In this document: positions 34,301 through 49,300 of the stretch, piece after piece | Layout of the letters: the number at the start of each line of letters is the position of its first letter | Numbering within the stretch: the first letter of the stretch is position 1 | Source of the DNA: Eutreptiella sp. 'Long Island Sound 2002' | Taxonomy: Eukaryota > Euglenozoa > Euglenophyceae > Eutreptiales > Eutreptiaceae | Assembly (NCBI GenBank): GCA_964036045.1 | Contig: OZ038391.1 | Span: forward strand, 38,415,833 to 38,479,832 | DNA length: 64,000 nt | Direction: 5' to 3' | Translations under genes and position numbers: made by a program | Notes under the pieces: generated by a model | Database searches by the model: none | What the model was told of the DNA's origin: nothing | What the model saw: only the letters and a program-made list of their open reading frames with translations

Positions 34301-37300
34301 GCACGGGTTAAGTAGCCACTTCTGATTTTGCCCCCCGCTCTGATGCGGTGGGGCTCCCCGAGACGGCAGGGGTTAAGTAGCCACTTCTGATTTTGCCCCC
34401 CGCTCTGATGCGGAGGGGCTCCCCGAGACGGCAGGGGTTAAGTAGCCACTTCTGATTTTGCCCCCCGCTCTGATGCGGTGGGGCTCCCCGAGACGGCAGG
34501 GGTTAAGTAGCCACTTCTGATTTTGCCCCCCGCTCTGATGCGGTGGGGCTCCCCGAGACGGCAGGGGTTGAGTAGCCACTTCTGATTTTGCCCCCCGCTC
34601 TGATGCGGTGGGGCTCCCCGAGACGGCAGGGGTTGAGTAGCCACTTCTGATTTTGTCCCCCGCTCTGATGCGGTGGGGCTCCCCGAGACGGCAGGGGTTA
34701 AGTAGCCACTTCTGATTTTGCCCCCCGCTCTGATGCGGTGGGGCTCCCCGAGACGGCAGGGGTTAAGTAGCCACTTCTGATTTTGCCCCCCGCTCTGATG
34801 TGGTGGGGCTCCCCGAGACGGCAGGGGTTAAGTAGCCACTTCTGATTTTGCCCCCCGCTCTGATGCGGTGGGGCTCCCCGAGACGGCAGGGGTTAAGTAG
34901 CCACTTTTGATTTTGTCCCCCGCTATGATGCGGTGGGGCTCCCCGAGACGGCAGGGGTTAAGTAGCCACTTCTGATTTTGCCCCCCGCTCTGATGCAGTG
35001 GGGCTCCCCGAGACGGCAGGGGTTAAGTAGCCACTTCTGATTTTGCCCCCCGCTCTGATGTGGTGGGGCTCCCCGAGACGGCAGGGGTTAAGTAGCCACT
35101 TCTGATTTTGCCCCCCGCTCTGATGCGGTGGGGCTCCCCGAGACGGCAGGGGTTAAGTAGCCACTTTTGATTTTGTCCCCCGCTATGATGCGGTGGGGCT
35201 CCCCGAGACGGCAGGGGTTAAGTAGCCACTTCTGATTTTGCCCCCCGCTCTGATGCAGTGGGGCTCCCCGAGACGGCAGGGGTTAAGTAGCCACTTCTGA
35301 TTTTGCCCCCCGCTCTGATGCGGTGGGGCACCCCGAGACGGCAAGGGTTAAGTAGCCACCTTGCCCATTTCTGGGCCACTTCTGATTTAGTCCCGCTGTG
35401 ATGTGGTCGGGCTCCCCGAGACGGCAGGGGTTAAGTAGTTACTTCTGATTTTGCCCCCCGCTCTGATGCGGTGGGGCTCCCCGAGACGGCAGGGGTTAAG
35501 TAGCCACTTCTGATTTTGTCCCCCGCTCTGATGCGGTGGGGCACCCCGAGACGGCAAGGGTTAAGTAGCCACCTTGCCCATTTCTGGGCCACTTCTGATT
35601 TAGTCCCGCTGTGATGTGGTGGGGCTCCCCGAGACGGCAGGGGTTAAGTAGTTACTTCTGATTTTGCCCCCCGCTCTGATGCGGTGGGGCTCCCCGAGAC
35701 GGCAGGGGTTAAGTAGCCACTTCTGATTTTGCCCCCCGCTCTGATGCGGTGGGGGTCCCCGAGACGGCAGGGGTTAAGTAGCCACTTTTGATTTAATCCC
35801 CCGCTCTGAAGCGGAGGGGCTCCCCGAGACGGCAGGGGTTAAGTAGCCACTTCTGATTTTGCCCCCCGCTCTGATGCGGTCCGGCTCCCCGAGACAGCAG
35901 GGGTTAAGTAGCCACTTCTGATTTTGCCCCCCGCTCAGATGCGGTGGGGCTCCCCGAGACGGCAGGGGTTAAGTAGCCACTTCTGATTTTGCCCCCCGCG
36001 CTAATGCGGTGGGGCTCCCCGAGACGGCAGGGGTTGAGTAGCCACTTCTGATTTTGTCCCCCGCTCTGATGCGGTGGGGCTCCCCGAGACGGCAGGGGTT
36101 AAGTAGCCACTTCTGATTTTGCCCCCCGCTCTGATGCGGTGGGGCTCCCCGAGACGGCAGGGGTTAAGTAGCCACTTCTGATTTTGCCCCCCGCTCTGAT
36201 GCGGTGGGGCTCCCCGAGACGGCAGGGGTTAAGTAGCCACTTCTGATTTTGCCCCCCGCTCTGATGCGGTGGGGCTCCCCGAGACGGCAGGGGTTAAGTA
36301 GCCACTTCTGATTTTGCCCCCCGCTCTGATGCGGTGGGGCACCCCGAGACGGCAGGGGTTAAGTAGCCACTTCTGATTTTGCCCCCCGCTCTGATGCGGT
36401 GGGGCTCCCCGAGACGGCAGGGGTTAAGTAGCCACTTCTGATTTTGCCCCCCGCTCTGATGCGGTGGGGCTCCCCGAGACGGCAGGGGTTAAGTAGCCAC
36501 TTTTGATTTAATCCCCCGCTCTGAAGCGGAGGGGCTCCCCGAGACGGCATGGGTTAAGTAGCCACTTCTGATTTTGCCCCCCGCTCTGATGCGGTGGGGC
36601 TCCCCGAGACGGCAGGGGTTAAGTAGCCACTTCTGATTTCGCCCCCCGCTCTGATGCGGTGGGGCTCCCCGAGACGGCAGGGGTTAAGTAGCCATTTCTG
36701 ATTTTGCCCCCCGCTCTGATGCGGTGGGGCTCCCCGAGACGGCAGGGGTTAAGTAGCCACTTCTGATTTTGTCCCCCGCTCTGATGCGGTGGGGCTCCCC
36801 GAGACGGCAGGGGTTAAGTAGCCATTTCTGATTTTGCCCCCCGCTCTGATGCGGTGGGGCTCCCCGAGACGGCATGGGTTAAGTAGCCACTTCTGATTTA
36901 GTCCCCCGCTCTGATGCGGTGGGGCTCCCCGAGACGGCAGGGGTTAAGTAGCCACTTCTGATTTTGCCCCCCGCTCTGATGCAGTGGGGCTCCCCGAGAC
37001 TGCAGGGGTTAAGTAGCCACTTCTGATTTTGCCCCCCGCTCTGATGCGGAGGGGCTCCCCGAGACGGCAGGGGTTAAGTAGCCACTTCTGATTTAGTCCC
37101 CCGCTCCGATGCGGTGGGGCTCCCTGAGACGGCAGGGGTTGAGTAGCCACTTCTGATTTTGCCCCCCGCTCCGATGCGGTGGGGCTCCCCGAGATGGCAG
37201 GGGTTGAGTAGCCACTTCTGATTTTGCCCCCCGCTCTGATGCGGTGGGACACCCCGAGACGGCAGGGGTTAAGTAGCCACTTCTGATTTAGTCCCCCGCT

Positions 37301-40300
37301 CTGATAGGGAGGGGCTCCCCGAGACGGCAGGGGTTAAGTAGCCACTTCTGATTTTGTCCCCCGCTCCGATGCGGTGGGGCTCCCCGAGACGGCAGGGGTT
37401 AAGTAGCCACTTCTGATTTAGTCCCCCGCTCTGATGCGGTGGGGCTCCCCGAGACGGCAGGGGTTAAGTAGCCACTTCTGATTTTCCCCCTCTCTGATGC
37501 GGTGGGGCTCCCCGAGACGGCAGGGGTTAAGTAGCCACTTCTGATTTAGTCCCCCGCTCTGATGCGGTGGGGCTCCCCGAGACGGCAGGGGTTAAGTAGC
37601 CCCTTCTGATTTTGCCCCCCGCTCTGATGCGGTGGGGCACCCCGAGACGGCAGGGGTTAAGTAGCCACTTCTGATTTTATCCCCCGCTCTGATAGGGAGG
37701 GGCTCCCCGAGACGGCAGGGGTTAAGTAGCCACTTCTGATTTTGTCCCCCGCTCTGATGCGGTGGGGCTCCCCGAGACGGCAGGGGTTAAGTAGCCACTT
37801 CTGATTTTGCCCCCCGCTCTGATGCGGTGGGGCACCCCGAGACGGCACGGGTTAAGTAGCCACTTCTGATTTTGTCCCCCGCTCTGATGCGGTGGGGCTC
37901 CCCGAGACGGCAGGGGTTGAGGAGCCACTTCTGATTTTGTCCCCCGCTGTGATAGGGAGGGGCTCCCCGAGACGGCAGGGGTTAAGTAGCCACTTCTGAT
38001 TTAGTCCCCCGCTCTGATGCGGTGGGGCTCCCCGAGACTGCAGGGGTTGAGGTGCCACTTCTGATTTTGTCCCCCGCTCTGATGCGGAGGGGCTCCCCGA
38101 GACGGCAGGGGTTAAGTAGCCACTTCTGATTTTGTCCCCCGCTCTGATGCGGTGGGGCTCCCCGAGACGGCAGGGGTTAAGTAGCCACTTCTGATTTAGT
38201 CCCCCGCTCTGATGCGGTGGGGCTCCCCGAGACGGCAGGGGTTAAGTAGCCACTTCTGATTTTGCCCCCCGCTCTGATGCAGTGGGGCTCCCCGAGACTG
38301 CAGGGGTTAAGTAGCCACTTCTGATTTTGCCCCCCGCTCTGATGCGGAGGGGCTCCCCGAGACGGCAGGGGTTAAGTAGCCACTTCTGATTTAGTCCCCC
38401 GCTCCGATGCGGTGGGGCTCCCTGAGACGGCAGGGGTTGAGTAGCCACTTCTGATTTTGCCCCCCGCTCCGATGCGGTGGGGCTCCCCGAGATGGCAGGG
38501 GTTGAGTAGCCACTTCTGATTTTGCCCCCCGCTCTGATGCCTTGGGACACCCCGAGACGGCAGGGGTTAAGTAGCCACTTCTGATTTAGTCCCCCGCTCT
38601 GATAGGGAGGGGCTCCCCGAGACGGCAGGGGTTAAGTAGCCACTTCTGATTTTGTCCCCCGCTCCGATGTGGTGGGGCTCCCCGAGACGGCAGGGGTTAA
38701 GTAGCCACTTCTGATTTAGTCCCCCGCTCTGATGCGGTGGGGCTCCCCGAGACGGCAGGGGTTAAGTAGCCACTTCTGATTTTGTCCCCCGCTCCGATGT
38801 GGTGGGGCTCCCCGAGACGGCAGGGGTTAAGTAGCCACTTCTGATTTAGTCCCCCGCTCTGATGCGGTGGGGCTCCCCGAGACGGCAGGGGTTAAGTAGC
38901 CACTTCTGATTTAGTCCCCCGCTCTGATGCGGTGGGGCTCCCCGAGACGGCAGGGGTTAAGTAGCCCCTTCTGATTTTGCCCCCCGCTCTGATGCGGTGG
39001 GGCACCCCGAGACGGCAGGGGTTAAGTAGCCACTTCTGATTTTATCCCCCGCTCTGATAGGGAGGGGCTCCCCGAGACGGCAGGGGTTAAGTAGCCACTT
39101 CTGATTTTGTCCCCCGCTTTGATGCGGTGGGGCTCCCCGAGACGGCAGGGGTTAAGTAGCCACTTCTGATTTTGCCCCCCGCTCTGATGCGGTGGGGCTC
39201 CCCGAGACGGCACGGGTTAAGTAGCCACTTCTGATTTTGTCCCCCGCTCTGATGCGGTGGGGCTCCCCGAGACGGCAGGGGTTGAGGAGCCACTTCTGAT
39301 TTTGTCCCCCGCTGTGATAGGGAGGGGCTCCCCAAGACGGCAGGGGTTAAGTAGCCACTTCTGATTTAGTCCCCCGCTCTGATGCGGTGGGGCTCCCCGA
39401 GACTGCAGGGGTTGAGGTGCCACTTCTGATTTTGTCCCCCGCTCTGATGCGGAGGGGCTCCCCGAGACGGCAGGGGTTAAGTAGCCACTTCTGATTTTGT
39501 CCCCCGCTCTGATGCGGTGGGGCTCCCCGAGACGGCAGGGGTTAAGTAGCCACTTCTGATTTTGCCCCCCGCTCTGATGCGGTGGGGCTCCCCGAGACGG
39601 CAGGGGTTAAGTAGCCACTTCTGATTTTGCCCCCCGCTCTGATGCGGTGGGGCACCCCGAGACGGCAGGGGTTAAGTAGCCACTTCTGATTTAGTCCCCC
39701 GCTCTGATAGGGAGGGGCTCCCCGAGACGGTAGGGGTTAAGTAGCCACTTCTGATTTTGTCCCCCGCTCCGATGCGGTGGGGCTCCCCGAGACGGCAGGG
39801 GTTAAGTAGCCACTTCTGATTTAGTCCCCCGCTCTGATGCGGTGGGGCTCCCCGAGACGGCAGGGGTTAAGTAGCCACTTCTGATTTTGCCCCCCGCTCT
39901 AATGCGGTGGGGCTCCCCGAGACGGCAGGGGTTAAGTAGCCACTTCTGATTTAGTCCCACGCTCTGATGCGGTGGGGCTCCCGAGACGGCAGGGGTTAAG
40001 TAGCCACTTCTGATTTTGTCCCCCGCTCTGATAGGGAGGGGCTCCCCGAGACGGCAGGGGTTGAGTAGCCACTTCTGATTTTGTCCCCCGCTCTGATGCG
40101 GTGGGGCTCCCCGAGACGGCAGGGGTTAAGTAGCCACTTCTGATTTTGCCCCCCGCTCTGATGCGGTGGGGCTCCCCGAGACGGCACGGGTTAAGTAGCC
40201 ACTTCTGATTTTGTCCCCCGCTCTGATGCGGTGGGGCTCCCCGAGACGGCAGGGGTTGAGGAGCCACTTCTGATTTTGTCCCCCGCTGTGATAGGGAGGG

Positions 40301-43300
40301 GCTCCCCGAGATCGCAGGGGTTAAGTAGCCACTTCTGATTTAGTCCCCCGCTCTGATGCGGTGGGGCTCCCCGAGACGGCAGGGGTTAAGTAGCCACTTC
40401 TGATTTTGTCCCCCGCTCTGATGCGGTGGGGCTCCCCGAGACGGCAGGGGTTAAGTAGCCACTTCTGATTTTGCCCCCCGCTCTGATGCGGTGGGGCACC
40501 CCGAGACGGCAGGGGTTAAGTAGCCACTTCTGATTTAGTCCCCCGCTCTGATGCGGTGGGGCTCCCCGAGACGGCAGGGGTTAAGTAGCCACTTCTGATT
40601 TTGCCCCCCGCTATGATGCGGTGGGGCTCCCCGAGACGGCAGGGGTTAAGTAGCCACTTCTGATTTAGTCCCCCGCTCTGATGCGGTGGGGCTCCCCGAG
40701 ACGGCAGGGGTTAAGTAGCCACTTCTGATTTAGTCCCCCGCTCTGATGCGGTGGGGCTCCCCGAGACGGCAGGGGTTAAGTAGCCACTTCTGATTTTGTC
40801 CCCCGCTCTGATGCGGTGGGGCTCCCCGAGACGGCAGGGGTTAAGTAGCCACTTCTGATTTTGCCCCCCGCTCTGATGCGGTGGGGCTCCCCGAGACGGC
40901 AGGGGTTAAGTAGCCACTTCTGATTTTGCCCCCCGCTCTGATGCGGTGGGGCACCCCGAGACGGCAGGGGTTAAGTAGCCACTTCTGATTTAGTCCCTTG
41001 CTCTGATGCGGTCGGGCTCCCCGAGACGGCAGGGGTTAAGTAGCCACTTCTGATTTTGCCCCCCGCTATGATGCGGTGGGGCTCCCCGAGACGGCAGGGG
41101 TTGAGTAGCCACTTCTGATTTTGCCCCCCGCTCTGATGCGGTGGGGCTCCCCGAGACGGCAGGGGTTAAGTAGCCACTTCTGATTTTGTCCCCCGCTCCG
41201 ATGCGGAGGGGCTCCCCGAGACGGCAGGGGTTAAGTAGCCACTTCTGATTTAGTCCCCCGCTCTGATGCGGTGGGGCTCCCCGAGACGGCAGGGGTTAAG
41301 TAACCACCTTGCCCACTTGTGGGCCACTTCTGATTTTGTCCCCCGCTTTGATGCGGTGGGGCTCCCCGAGACGGCACGGGTTAAGTAGCCACTTCTGATT
41401 TTGTCCCCCGCTATGATGCGGTGGGGCTCCCCGAGACGGCAGGGGTTAAGTAGCCACTTCTGATTTTGTCCCCCGCTGTGATAGGGAGGGTCTCCCCGAG
41501 ACGGCAGGGGTTAAGTAGCCACTTCTGGTTTAGTCCCCCGCTCCGATGCGGTGGGGCTCCCCGAGACGGCAGGGGTTAAGTAGCCACTTCTGATTTTGCC
41601 CCCTGCTCTGATGCGGTGGGGCTCCCCGAGACGGCAGGGGTTAAGTAGCCACTTCTGATTTAGTCCCCCGCTCTGATGCGGTGGGGCTCCCCGAGACGCC
41701 AGGGGTTAAGTAGCCACTTCTGATTTTGCCCCCCGCTCTGATGCGGTGGGGCTCCCCGAGACGGCACGGGTTAAGTAGCCACTTCTGATTTTGTCCCCCG
41801 CTCTGATGCGGTGGGGCTCCCCGAGACGGCAGGGGTTAAGTAGCCACTTCTGATTTTGTCCCCCGCTGTGATAGGGAGGGGCTCCCCGAGACGGCAGGGG
41901 TTAAGTAGCCACTTCTGATTTTGCCCCCCGCTCTGATGCGGTGGGGCTCCCCGAGACGGCAGGGGTTAAGTAGCCACTTCTGATTTAGTCCCCCGCTCTG
42001 ATGCGGTGGGGCTCCCCGAGACGGCAGGGGTTAAGTAGCCACTTCTGATTTAGTCCCCCGCTCTGATGCGGTGGGGCTCCCCGAGACGGCAGGGGTTAAG
42101 TAGCCACTTCTGATTTAGTCCCCCGCTCTGATGCGGTGGGGCTCCCCGAGACGGCAGGGGTTAAGTAGCCACTTCTGATTTCCCCCCCCGCTCTGATGCG
42201 GTGGGGCACCCCGAGACGGCAGGGGTTGAGTAGCCACTTCTGATTTTGTCCCCCGCTCAGATGCGGAGGGGCTCCCCGAGACGGCAGGGGTTAAGTAGCC
42301 ACTTCTGATTTTGTCCCCCGCTCTGATGCGGTGGGGCTCCCCGAGACGGCAGGGGTTGAGTAGCCACTTCTGATTTTGTCCCCCGCTGTGATAGGGAGGG
42401 GCTCCCCGAGACGGCAGGGGTTAAGTAGCCACTTCTGATTTAGTCCCCCGCTCTGATGCGGTGGGGCTCCCCGAGACGGCAGGGGTTAAGTAGCCACTTC
42501 TGATTTCCCCCCCCGCTCTGATGCGGTGGGGCACCCCGAGACGGCAGGGGTTAAGTAGCCACTTCTGATTTTGTCCCCCGCTCTGATGCGGTGGGGCTCC
42601 CCGAGACGGCAGGGGTTAAGTAGCCACTTCTGATTTTGCCCCCCGCTCTGATGCGGTGGGGCTCCCCGAGACGGCAGGGGTTAAGTAGCCACTTCTGATT
42701 TCCCCCCCCGCTCTGATGCGGTGGGGCACCCCGAGACGGCAGGGGTTAAGTAGCCACTTCTGATTTAGTCCCCCGCTCTGATGCGGTGGGGCTCCCCGAG
42801 ACGGCAGGGGTTAAGTAGCCACTTCTGATTTAGTCCCCCGCTCTGATGCGGTGGGGCTCCCCGAGACGGCAGGGGTTGAGTAGCCACTTCTGATTTAGTC
42901 CCCCGCTCTAATGCGGTGGGGCTCCCCGAGACGGCAGGGGTTGAGTAGCCACTTCTGATTTTGTCCCCCGCTCTGATGCGGTGGGGCTCCCCGAGACGGC
43001 AGGGGTTAAGTAGCCACTTCTGATTTCCCCCCCCGCTCTGATGCGGTGGGGCACCCCGAGACGGCAGGGGTTGAGTAGCCACTTCTGATTTTGCCCCCCG
43101 CTCTGATGCGGTGGGGCACCCCGAGACGGCACGGGTTAAGTAGCCACTTCTGATTTTGTCCCCCGCTCTGATGTGGTGGGGCTCCCCGAGACGGCAGGGG
43201 TTAAGTAGCCACTTCTGATTTTGTCCCCCGCTCTGATGCGGTGGGGCTCCCCGAGACGGCAGGGGTTAAGTAGCCACTTCTGATTTTGTCCCCCGCTGTG

Positions 43301-46300
43301 ATAGGGAGGGGCTCCCCGAGACGGCAGGGGTTAAGTAGCCACTTCTGATTTAGTCCCCCGCTCTGATGCGGTGGGGCACCCCGAGACGGCAGGGGTTGAG
43401 TAGCCACTTCTGATTTTGTCCCCCGCTGTGATAGGGAGGGGCTCCCCGAGACGGCAGGGGTTAAGTAGCCACTTCTGATTTAGTCCCCCGCTCTGATGCG
43501 CTGGGGCTCCCCGAGACGGCAGGGGTTAAGTAGCCACTTCTGATTCCCCCCCCCGCTCTGATGCGGTGGGGCACCCCGAGACGGCAGGGGTTAAGTAGCC
43601 ACTTCTGATTTAGTCCCCCGCTCTGATGCGGTGGGGCTCCCCGAGACGGCAGGGGTTAAGTAGCCACTTCTGATTTAGTCCCACGCTCTGATGCGGTGGG
43701 GCTCCCCGAGACGGCAGGGGTTAAGTAGCCACTTCTGATTTCCCCCCCCGCTCTGATGCGGTGGGGCACCCCGAGACGGCAGGGGTTGAGTAGCCACTTC
43801 TGATTTTGTCCCCCGCTCAGATGCGGAGGGGCTCCCCGAGACGGCAGGGGTTAAGTAGCCACTTCTGATTTTGTCCCCCGCTCTGATGCGGTGGGGCTCC
43901 CCGAGACGGCAGGGGTTGAGTAGCCACTTCTGATTTTGTCCCCCGGTGTGATAGGGAGGGGCTCCCCGAGACGGCAGGGGTTAAGTAGCCACTTCTGATT
44001 TAGTCCCCCGCTCTGATGCGGTGGGGCTCCCCGAGACGGCAGGGGTTAAGTAGCCACTTCTGATTTCCCCCCCCGCTCTGATGCGGTGGGGCACCCCGAG
44101 ACGGCAGGGGTTAAGTAGCCACTTCTGATTTTGTCCCCCGCTCTGATGCGGTGGGGCTCCCCGAGACGGCAGGGGTTAAGTAGCCACTTCTGATTTTGCC
44201 CCCCGCTCTAATGCGGTGGGGCTCCCCGAGACGGCAGGGGTTAAGTAGCCACTTCTGATTTCCCCCCCCGCTCTGATGCGGTGGGGCACCCCGAGACGGC
44301 AGGGGTTAAGTAGCCACTTCTGATTTAGTCCCCCGCTCTGATGCGGTGGGGCACCCCGAGACGGCAGGGGTTAAGTAGCCACTTCTGATTTAGTCCCCCG
44401 CTGTGATGCGGTGGGGCTCCCCGAGACGGCAGGGGTTAAGTAGCCACTTCTGATTTTGCCCCCCGCTATGATGCGGTGGGGCTCCCCGAGACGGCAGGGG
44501 TTAAGTAGCCACTTCTGATTTAGTCCCCCGCTCTGATGCGGTGGGGCTCCCCGAGACGGCAGGGGTTGAGTAGCCACTTCTGATTTTGTCCCCCGCTCTG
44601 ATGCGGTGGGGCTCCCCGAGACGGCAGGGGTTAAGTAGCCACTTCTGATTTCCCCCCCCGCTCTGATGCGGTGGGGCACCCCGAGACGGCAGGGGTTGAG
44701 TAGCCACTTCTGATTTTGCCCCCCGCTCTGATGCGGTGGGGCACCCCGAGACGGCACGGGTTAAGTAGCCACTTCTGATTTTGTCCCCCGCTGTGATAGG
44801 GAGGGGCTCCCCGAGACGGCAGGGGTTAAGTAGCCACTTCTGATTTAGTCCCCCGCTCTGATGCGGTGGGGCTCCCCGAGACGGCAGGGGTTAAGTAGCC
44901 ACTTCTGATTTCCCCCCCCGCTTTGATGCGGTGGGGCACCCCGAGACGGCAGGGGTTGAGTAGCCACTTCTGATTTTGTCCCCCGCTGTGATAGGGAGGC
45001 GCTCCCCGAGACGGCAGGGGTTAAGTAGCCACTTCTGATTTAGTCCCCCGCTCTGATGCGGTGGGGCTCCCCGAGACGGCAGGGGTTAAGTAGCCACTTC
45101 TGATTTCCCCCCCCGCTCTGATGCGGTGGGGCACCCCGAGACGGCAGGGGTTAAGTAGCCACTTCTGATTTTGTCCCCCGCTCTGATGCGGTGGGGCTCC
45201 CCGAGACGGCAGGGGTTAAGTAGCCACTTCTGATTTTACCCCCCGCTCTGATGCGGTGGGGCTCCCCGAGACGGCAGGGGTTAAGTAGCCACTTCTGATT
45301 TCCCCCCCCGCTCTGATGCGGTGGGGCACCCCGAGACGGCAGGGGTTAAGTAGCCACTTCTGATTTAGTCCCCCGCTCTGATGCGGTGGGGCTCCCCGAG
45401 ACGGCAGGGGTTAAGTAGCCACTTCTGATTTTGCCCCCCGCTATGATGCGGTGGGGCTCCCCGAGACGGCAGGGGTTAAGTAGCCACTTCTGATTTAGTC
45501 CCCCGCTCTGATGCGGTGGGGCTCCCCGAGACGGCAGGGGTTGAGTAGCCACTTCTGATTTAGTCCCCCGCTCTAATGCGGTGGGGCTCCCCGAGACGGC
45601 AGGGGTTGAGTAGCCACTTCTGATTTTGTCCCCCGCTCTGATGCGGTGGGGCTCCCCGAGACGGCAGGTTTTAAGTAGCCACTTCTGATTTCCCCCCCCG
45701 CTCTGATGCGGTGGGGCACCCCGAGACGGCAGGGGTTGAGTAGCCACTTCTGATTTTGCCCCCCGCTCTGATGCGGTGGGGCACCCCGAGACGGCACGGG
45801 TTAAGTAGCCACTTCTGATTTTGTCCCCCGCTCTGATGCGGTGGGGCTCCCCGAGACGGCAGGGGTTAAGTAGCCACTTCTGATTTTGTCCCCCGCTGTG
45901 ATAGGGAGGGGCTCCCCGAGACGGCAGGGGTTAAGTAGCCACTTCTGATTTAGTCCCCCGCTCTGATGCGGTGGGGCACCCCGAGACGGCAGGGGTTAAG
46001 TAGCCACTTCTGATTTCCCCCCCCCGCTCTGATGCGGTGGGGCTCCCCGAGACGGCAGGGGTTGAGTAGCCACTTCTGATTTTGTCCCCCGCTCTGATGC
46101 GGAGGGGCTCCCCGAGACGGCAGGGGTTAAGTAGCCACTTCTGATTTTGTCCCCCGCTCTGATGCGGTGGGGCTCCCCGAGACGGCAGGGGTTAAGTAGC
46201 CACTTCTGATTTTGCCCCCCGCTCTGATGCGGTGGGGCTCCCCGAGACGGCAGGGGTTAAGTAGCCACTTCTGATTTCCCCCCCCGCTCTGATGCGGTGG

Positions 46301-49300
46301 GGCACCCCGAGACGGCAGGGGTTAAGTAGCCACTTCTGATTTAGTCCCCCGCTCTGATGCGGTGGGGCTCCCCGAGACGGCAGGGGTTACGTAGCCACTT
46401 CTGATTTTGCCCCCCGCTATCATGCGATGGGGCTCCCCGAGACGGCACGGGTTAAGTAGCCACTTCTGATTTAGTCCCCCGCTATGATGCGGTGGGGCTC
46501 CCCGAGACGGCAGGGGTTGAGTAGCCACTTCTGATTTTGCCCCCCGCTCCGATGCGGTGGGGCTCCCCGAGACGGCAGGGGTTGAGTCGCCACTTCTGAT
46601 TTAGTCCCCCGCTCTGATGCGGTGGGGCTCCCCAAGACGGCAGGGGTTGAGTAGCCACTTCTGATTTTGTCTCCGCTCTGATGCGGAGGGGCTCCCCGAG
46701 ACGGCAGGGGTTAAGTAGCCACTTCTGATTTAGTCCCCCGCTCTGATGCGGTGGGGCTCCCCGAGACGGCAGGGGTGGAGTAGCCACTTCTGATTTAGTC
46801 CCCCGCTCTGATGCGGTGGGGCTCCCCGAGACGGCAGGGGTTAAGTAGCCACTTCTGATTTAGTCCCCCGCTCTGATGCGGTGGGGCTCCCCGAGACGGC
46901 AGGGGTTAAGTAGCCACCTTGCCCATTTGTGGGCCACTTCTGATTTTGCCCCCCGCTCTGATGTGGTGGGGCTCCCCGAGACGGCAGGGGTTAAGTAGCC
47001 ACTTCTGATTTTTTCCCCCGCTCTGATGCGGTGGGGCTCCCCGAGACGGCAGGGGTTAAGTAGCCACCTCTGATTTCCCCCCCTGCTCTGATGTGGTGGG
47101 GCTCCCCGAGACGGCAGGGGTTAAGTAGCCACTTCTGATTTTGCCCCCCGCTCTGATGCGGTGGGGCTCCCCGAGACGGCAGGGGTTAAGTAGCCACTTC
47201 TGATTTTGTCCCCCGCTCTGATGCAGTGGGGCTCCCCGAGACGGCAGGGGTTAAGTAGCCACCTTGCCCACTTGTGGGCCACTTCTGATTTTTTCCCCCG
47301 CTCTGATGCGGTGGGGCTCCCCGAGACGGCAGGGGTTAAGTAGCCACTTCTGATTTAGTCCCCCGCTCTGATGCGGTGGGGCTCCCCGAGACGGCAGGGG
47401 TTAAGTAGCCACTTCTGATTTTGTCCCCCGCTCTGATGTGGTGGGGCTCCCCGAGACGGCAGGGGTTAAGTAGCCACTTCTGATTTTGTCCCCCGCTCTG
47501 ATGCAGTGGGGCTCCCCGAGACGGCAGGGGTTAAGTAGCCACCTTGCCCACTTGTGGGCCACTTCTGATTTAGTCCCCCGCTCTGAAGCGGAGGGGCTCC
47601 CCGAGACGGCAGGGGTTGAGTAGCCACTTCTGACTTTGTCCCCCGCTCTGATGTGGTGGGGCTCCCCGAGACGGCAGGGGTTAAGTAGCCACTTCTGATT
47701 TTGCCCCCGGGTGTGATGTGGTGGGGCTCCCCGAGACGGCAGGGGCTAAGTAGCCACTTCTGATTTTGCCCCCCGCTCTGATGCACTGGGGCTCCCCGAG
47801 ACGGCAGGGGTTAAGTAGCCACTTCTGATTTTGCCCCCCGCTCTGATGCGGTGGGGCTCCCCGAGACGGCACGGGTTAAGTAGCCACCTTGCCCACTTGT
47901 GGGCCACTTCTGATTTTTTCCCCCGCTCTGATGCGGTGGGGCTCCCCGAGACGGCAGGGGTTAAGTAGCCACTTCTGATTTAGTCCCCCGCTCTGATGCG
48001 GTGGGGCTCCCCGAGACGGCAGGGGTTAAGTAACCACTTCTGATTTTGCCCCCCGCTCTGATGCGGTGGGGCTCCCCGAGACGGCAGGGGTTAAGTAGCT
48101 ACCTTGCCCACTTCTGGGCCACTTCTGATTTAGTCCCCCGCTCTGATGTGGTGGGGCTCCCCGAGACGGCAGGGGTTAAGTAGCCACTTCTGATTTTGCC
48201 CCCCGCTCTGATGCGGTGGGGCTCCCCGAGACGGCAGGGGTTAAGTAGCCACTTCTGATTTTGTCCCCCGCTCTGACGTGGTGGGGCTCCCCGAGACGGC
48301 AGGGGTTAAGTAGCCACTTCTGATTTTGTCCCCCGCTCTGATGCGGTGGGGCTCCCCGAGACGGCAGGGGTTAAGTAGCCACTTCTGATTTTGCCCCCCG
48401 CTCTGATGTGGTGGGGCTCCCCAAGACGGCAGGGGTTGAGTAGCCACTTCTGATTTTGCCCCCCGCTCTGATGCGGTTGGGCTCCCCGAGACGGCAGGGG
48501 TTAAGTAGCCACCTTGCCCACTTGTGGGCCACTTCTGGTTTTTTCCCCCGCCCTGATGCGGTGGGGCTCCCCGAGACGGCAGGGGTTAAGTAGCCACTTC
48601 TGATTTTGTCCCCCGCTCTGACGTGGTGGGGCTCCCCGAGACGGCAGGGGTTAAGTAGCCACTTCTGATTTTGTCCCCCGCTCTGATGCGGTGGGGCTCC
48701 CCGAGACGGCAGGGGTTAAGTAGCCACTTCTGATTTTGCCCCCTGCTCTGATGCGGTGGGGCTCCCCAAGACGGCAGGGGTTAAGTAGCTACCTTGCCCA
48801 CTTCTGGGCCACTTCTGATTTAGTCCCCCGCTCTGATGTGGTGGGGCTCCCCGAGACGGCAGGGGTTAAGTAGCCCCTTCTGATTTTGCCCCCCGCTCTG
48901 ATGCGGTGGGGCTCCCCGAGACGGCAGGGGTTAAGTAGCCACCTTGCCCACTTGTGGGCCACTTCTGATTTTTTCCCCCGCTGTGATGCGGTGGGGCTCC
49001 CCGAGACGGCAGGGGTTAAGTAGCCACTTCTGATTTTGCCCCCCGCTCTGATGCGGTGGGGCTCCCCGAGACGGCAGGGGTTAAGTAGCCACTTCTGATT
49101 TTGCCCCCCGCTCTGATGCGGTGGGGCTCCCCGAGACGGCAGGGGTTAAGTAGCCACCTTGCCCACTTGTGGGCCACTTCTGATTTTTTCCCCCGCTGTG
49201 ATGCGGTGGGGCTCCCCGAGACGGCAGGGGTTAAGTAGCCACCTTGCCCACTTGTGGGCCACTTCTGATTGAGTCCCCCGCTCTGATGTGGTGGGGCTCC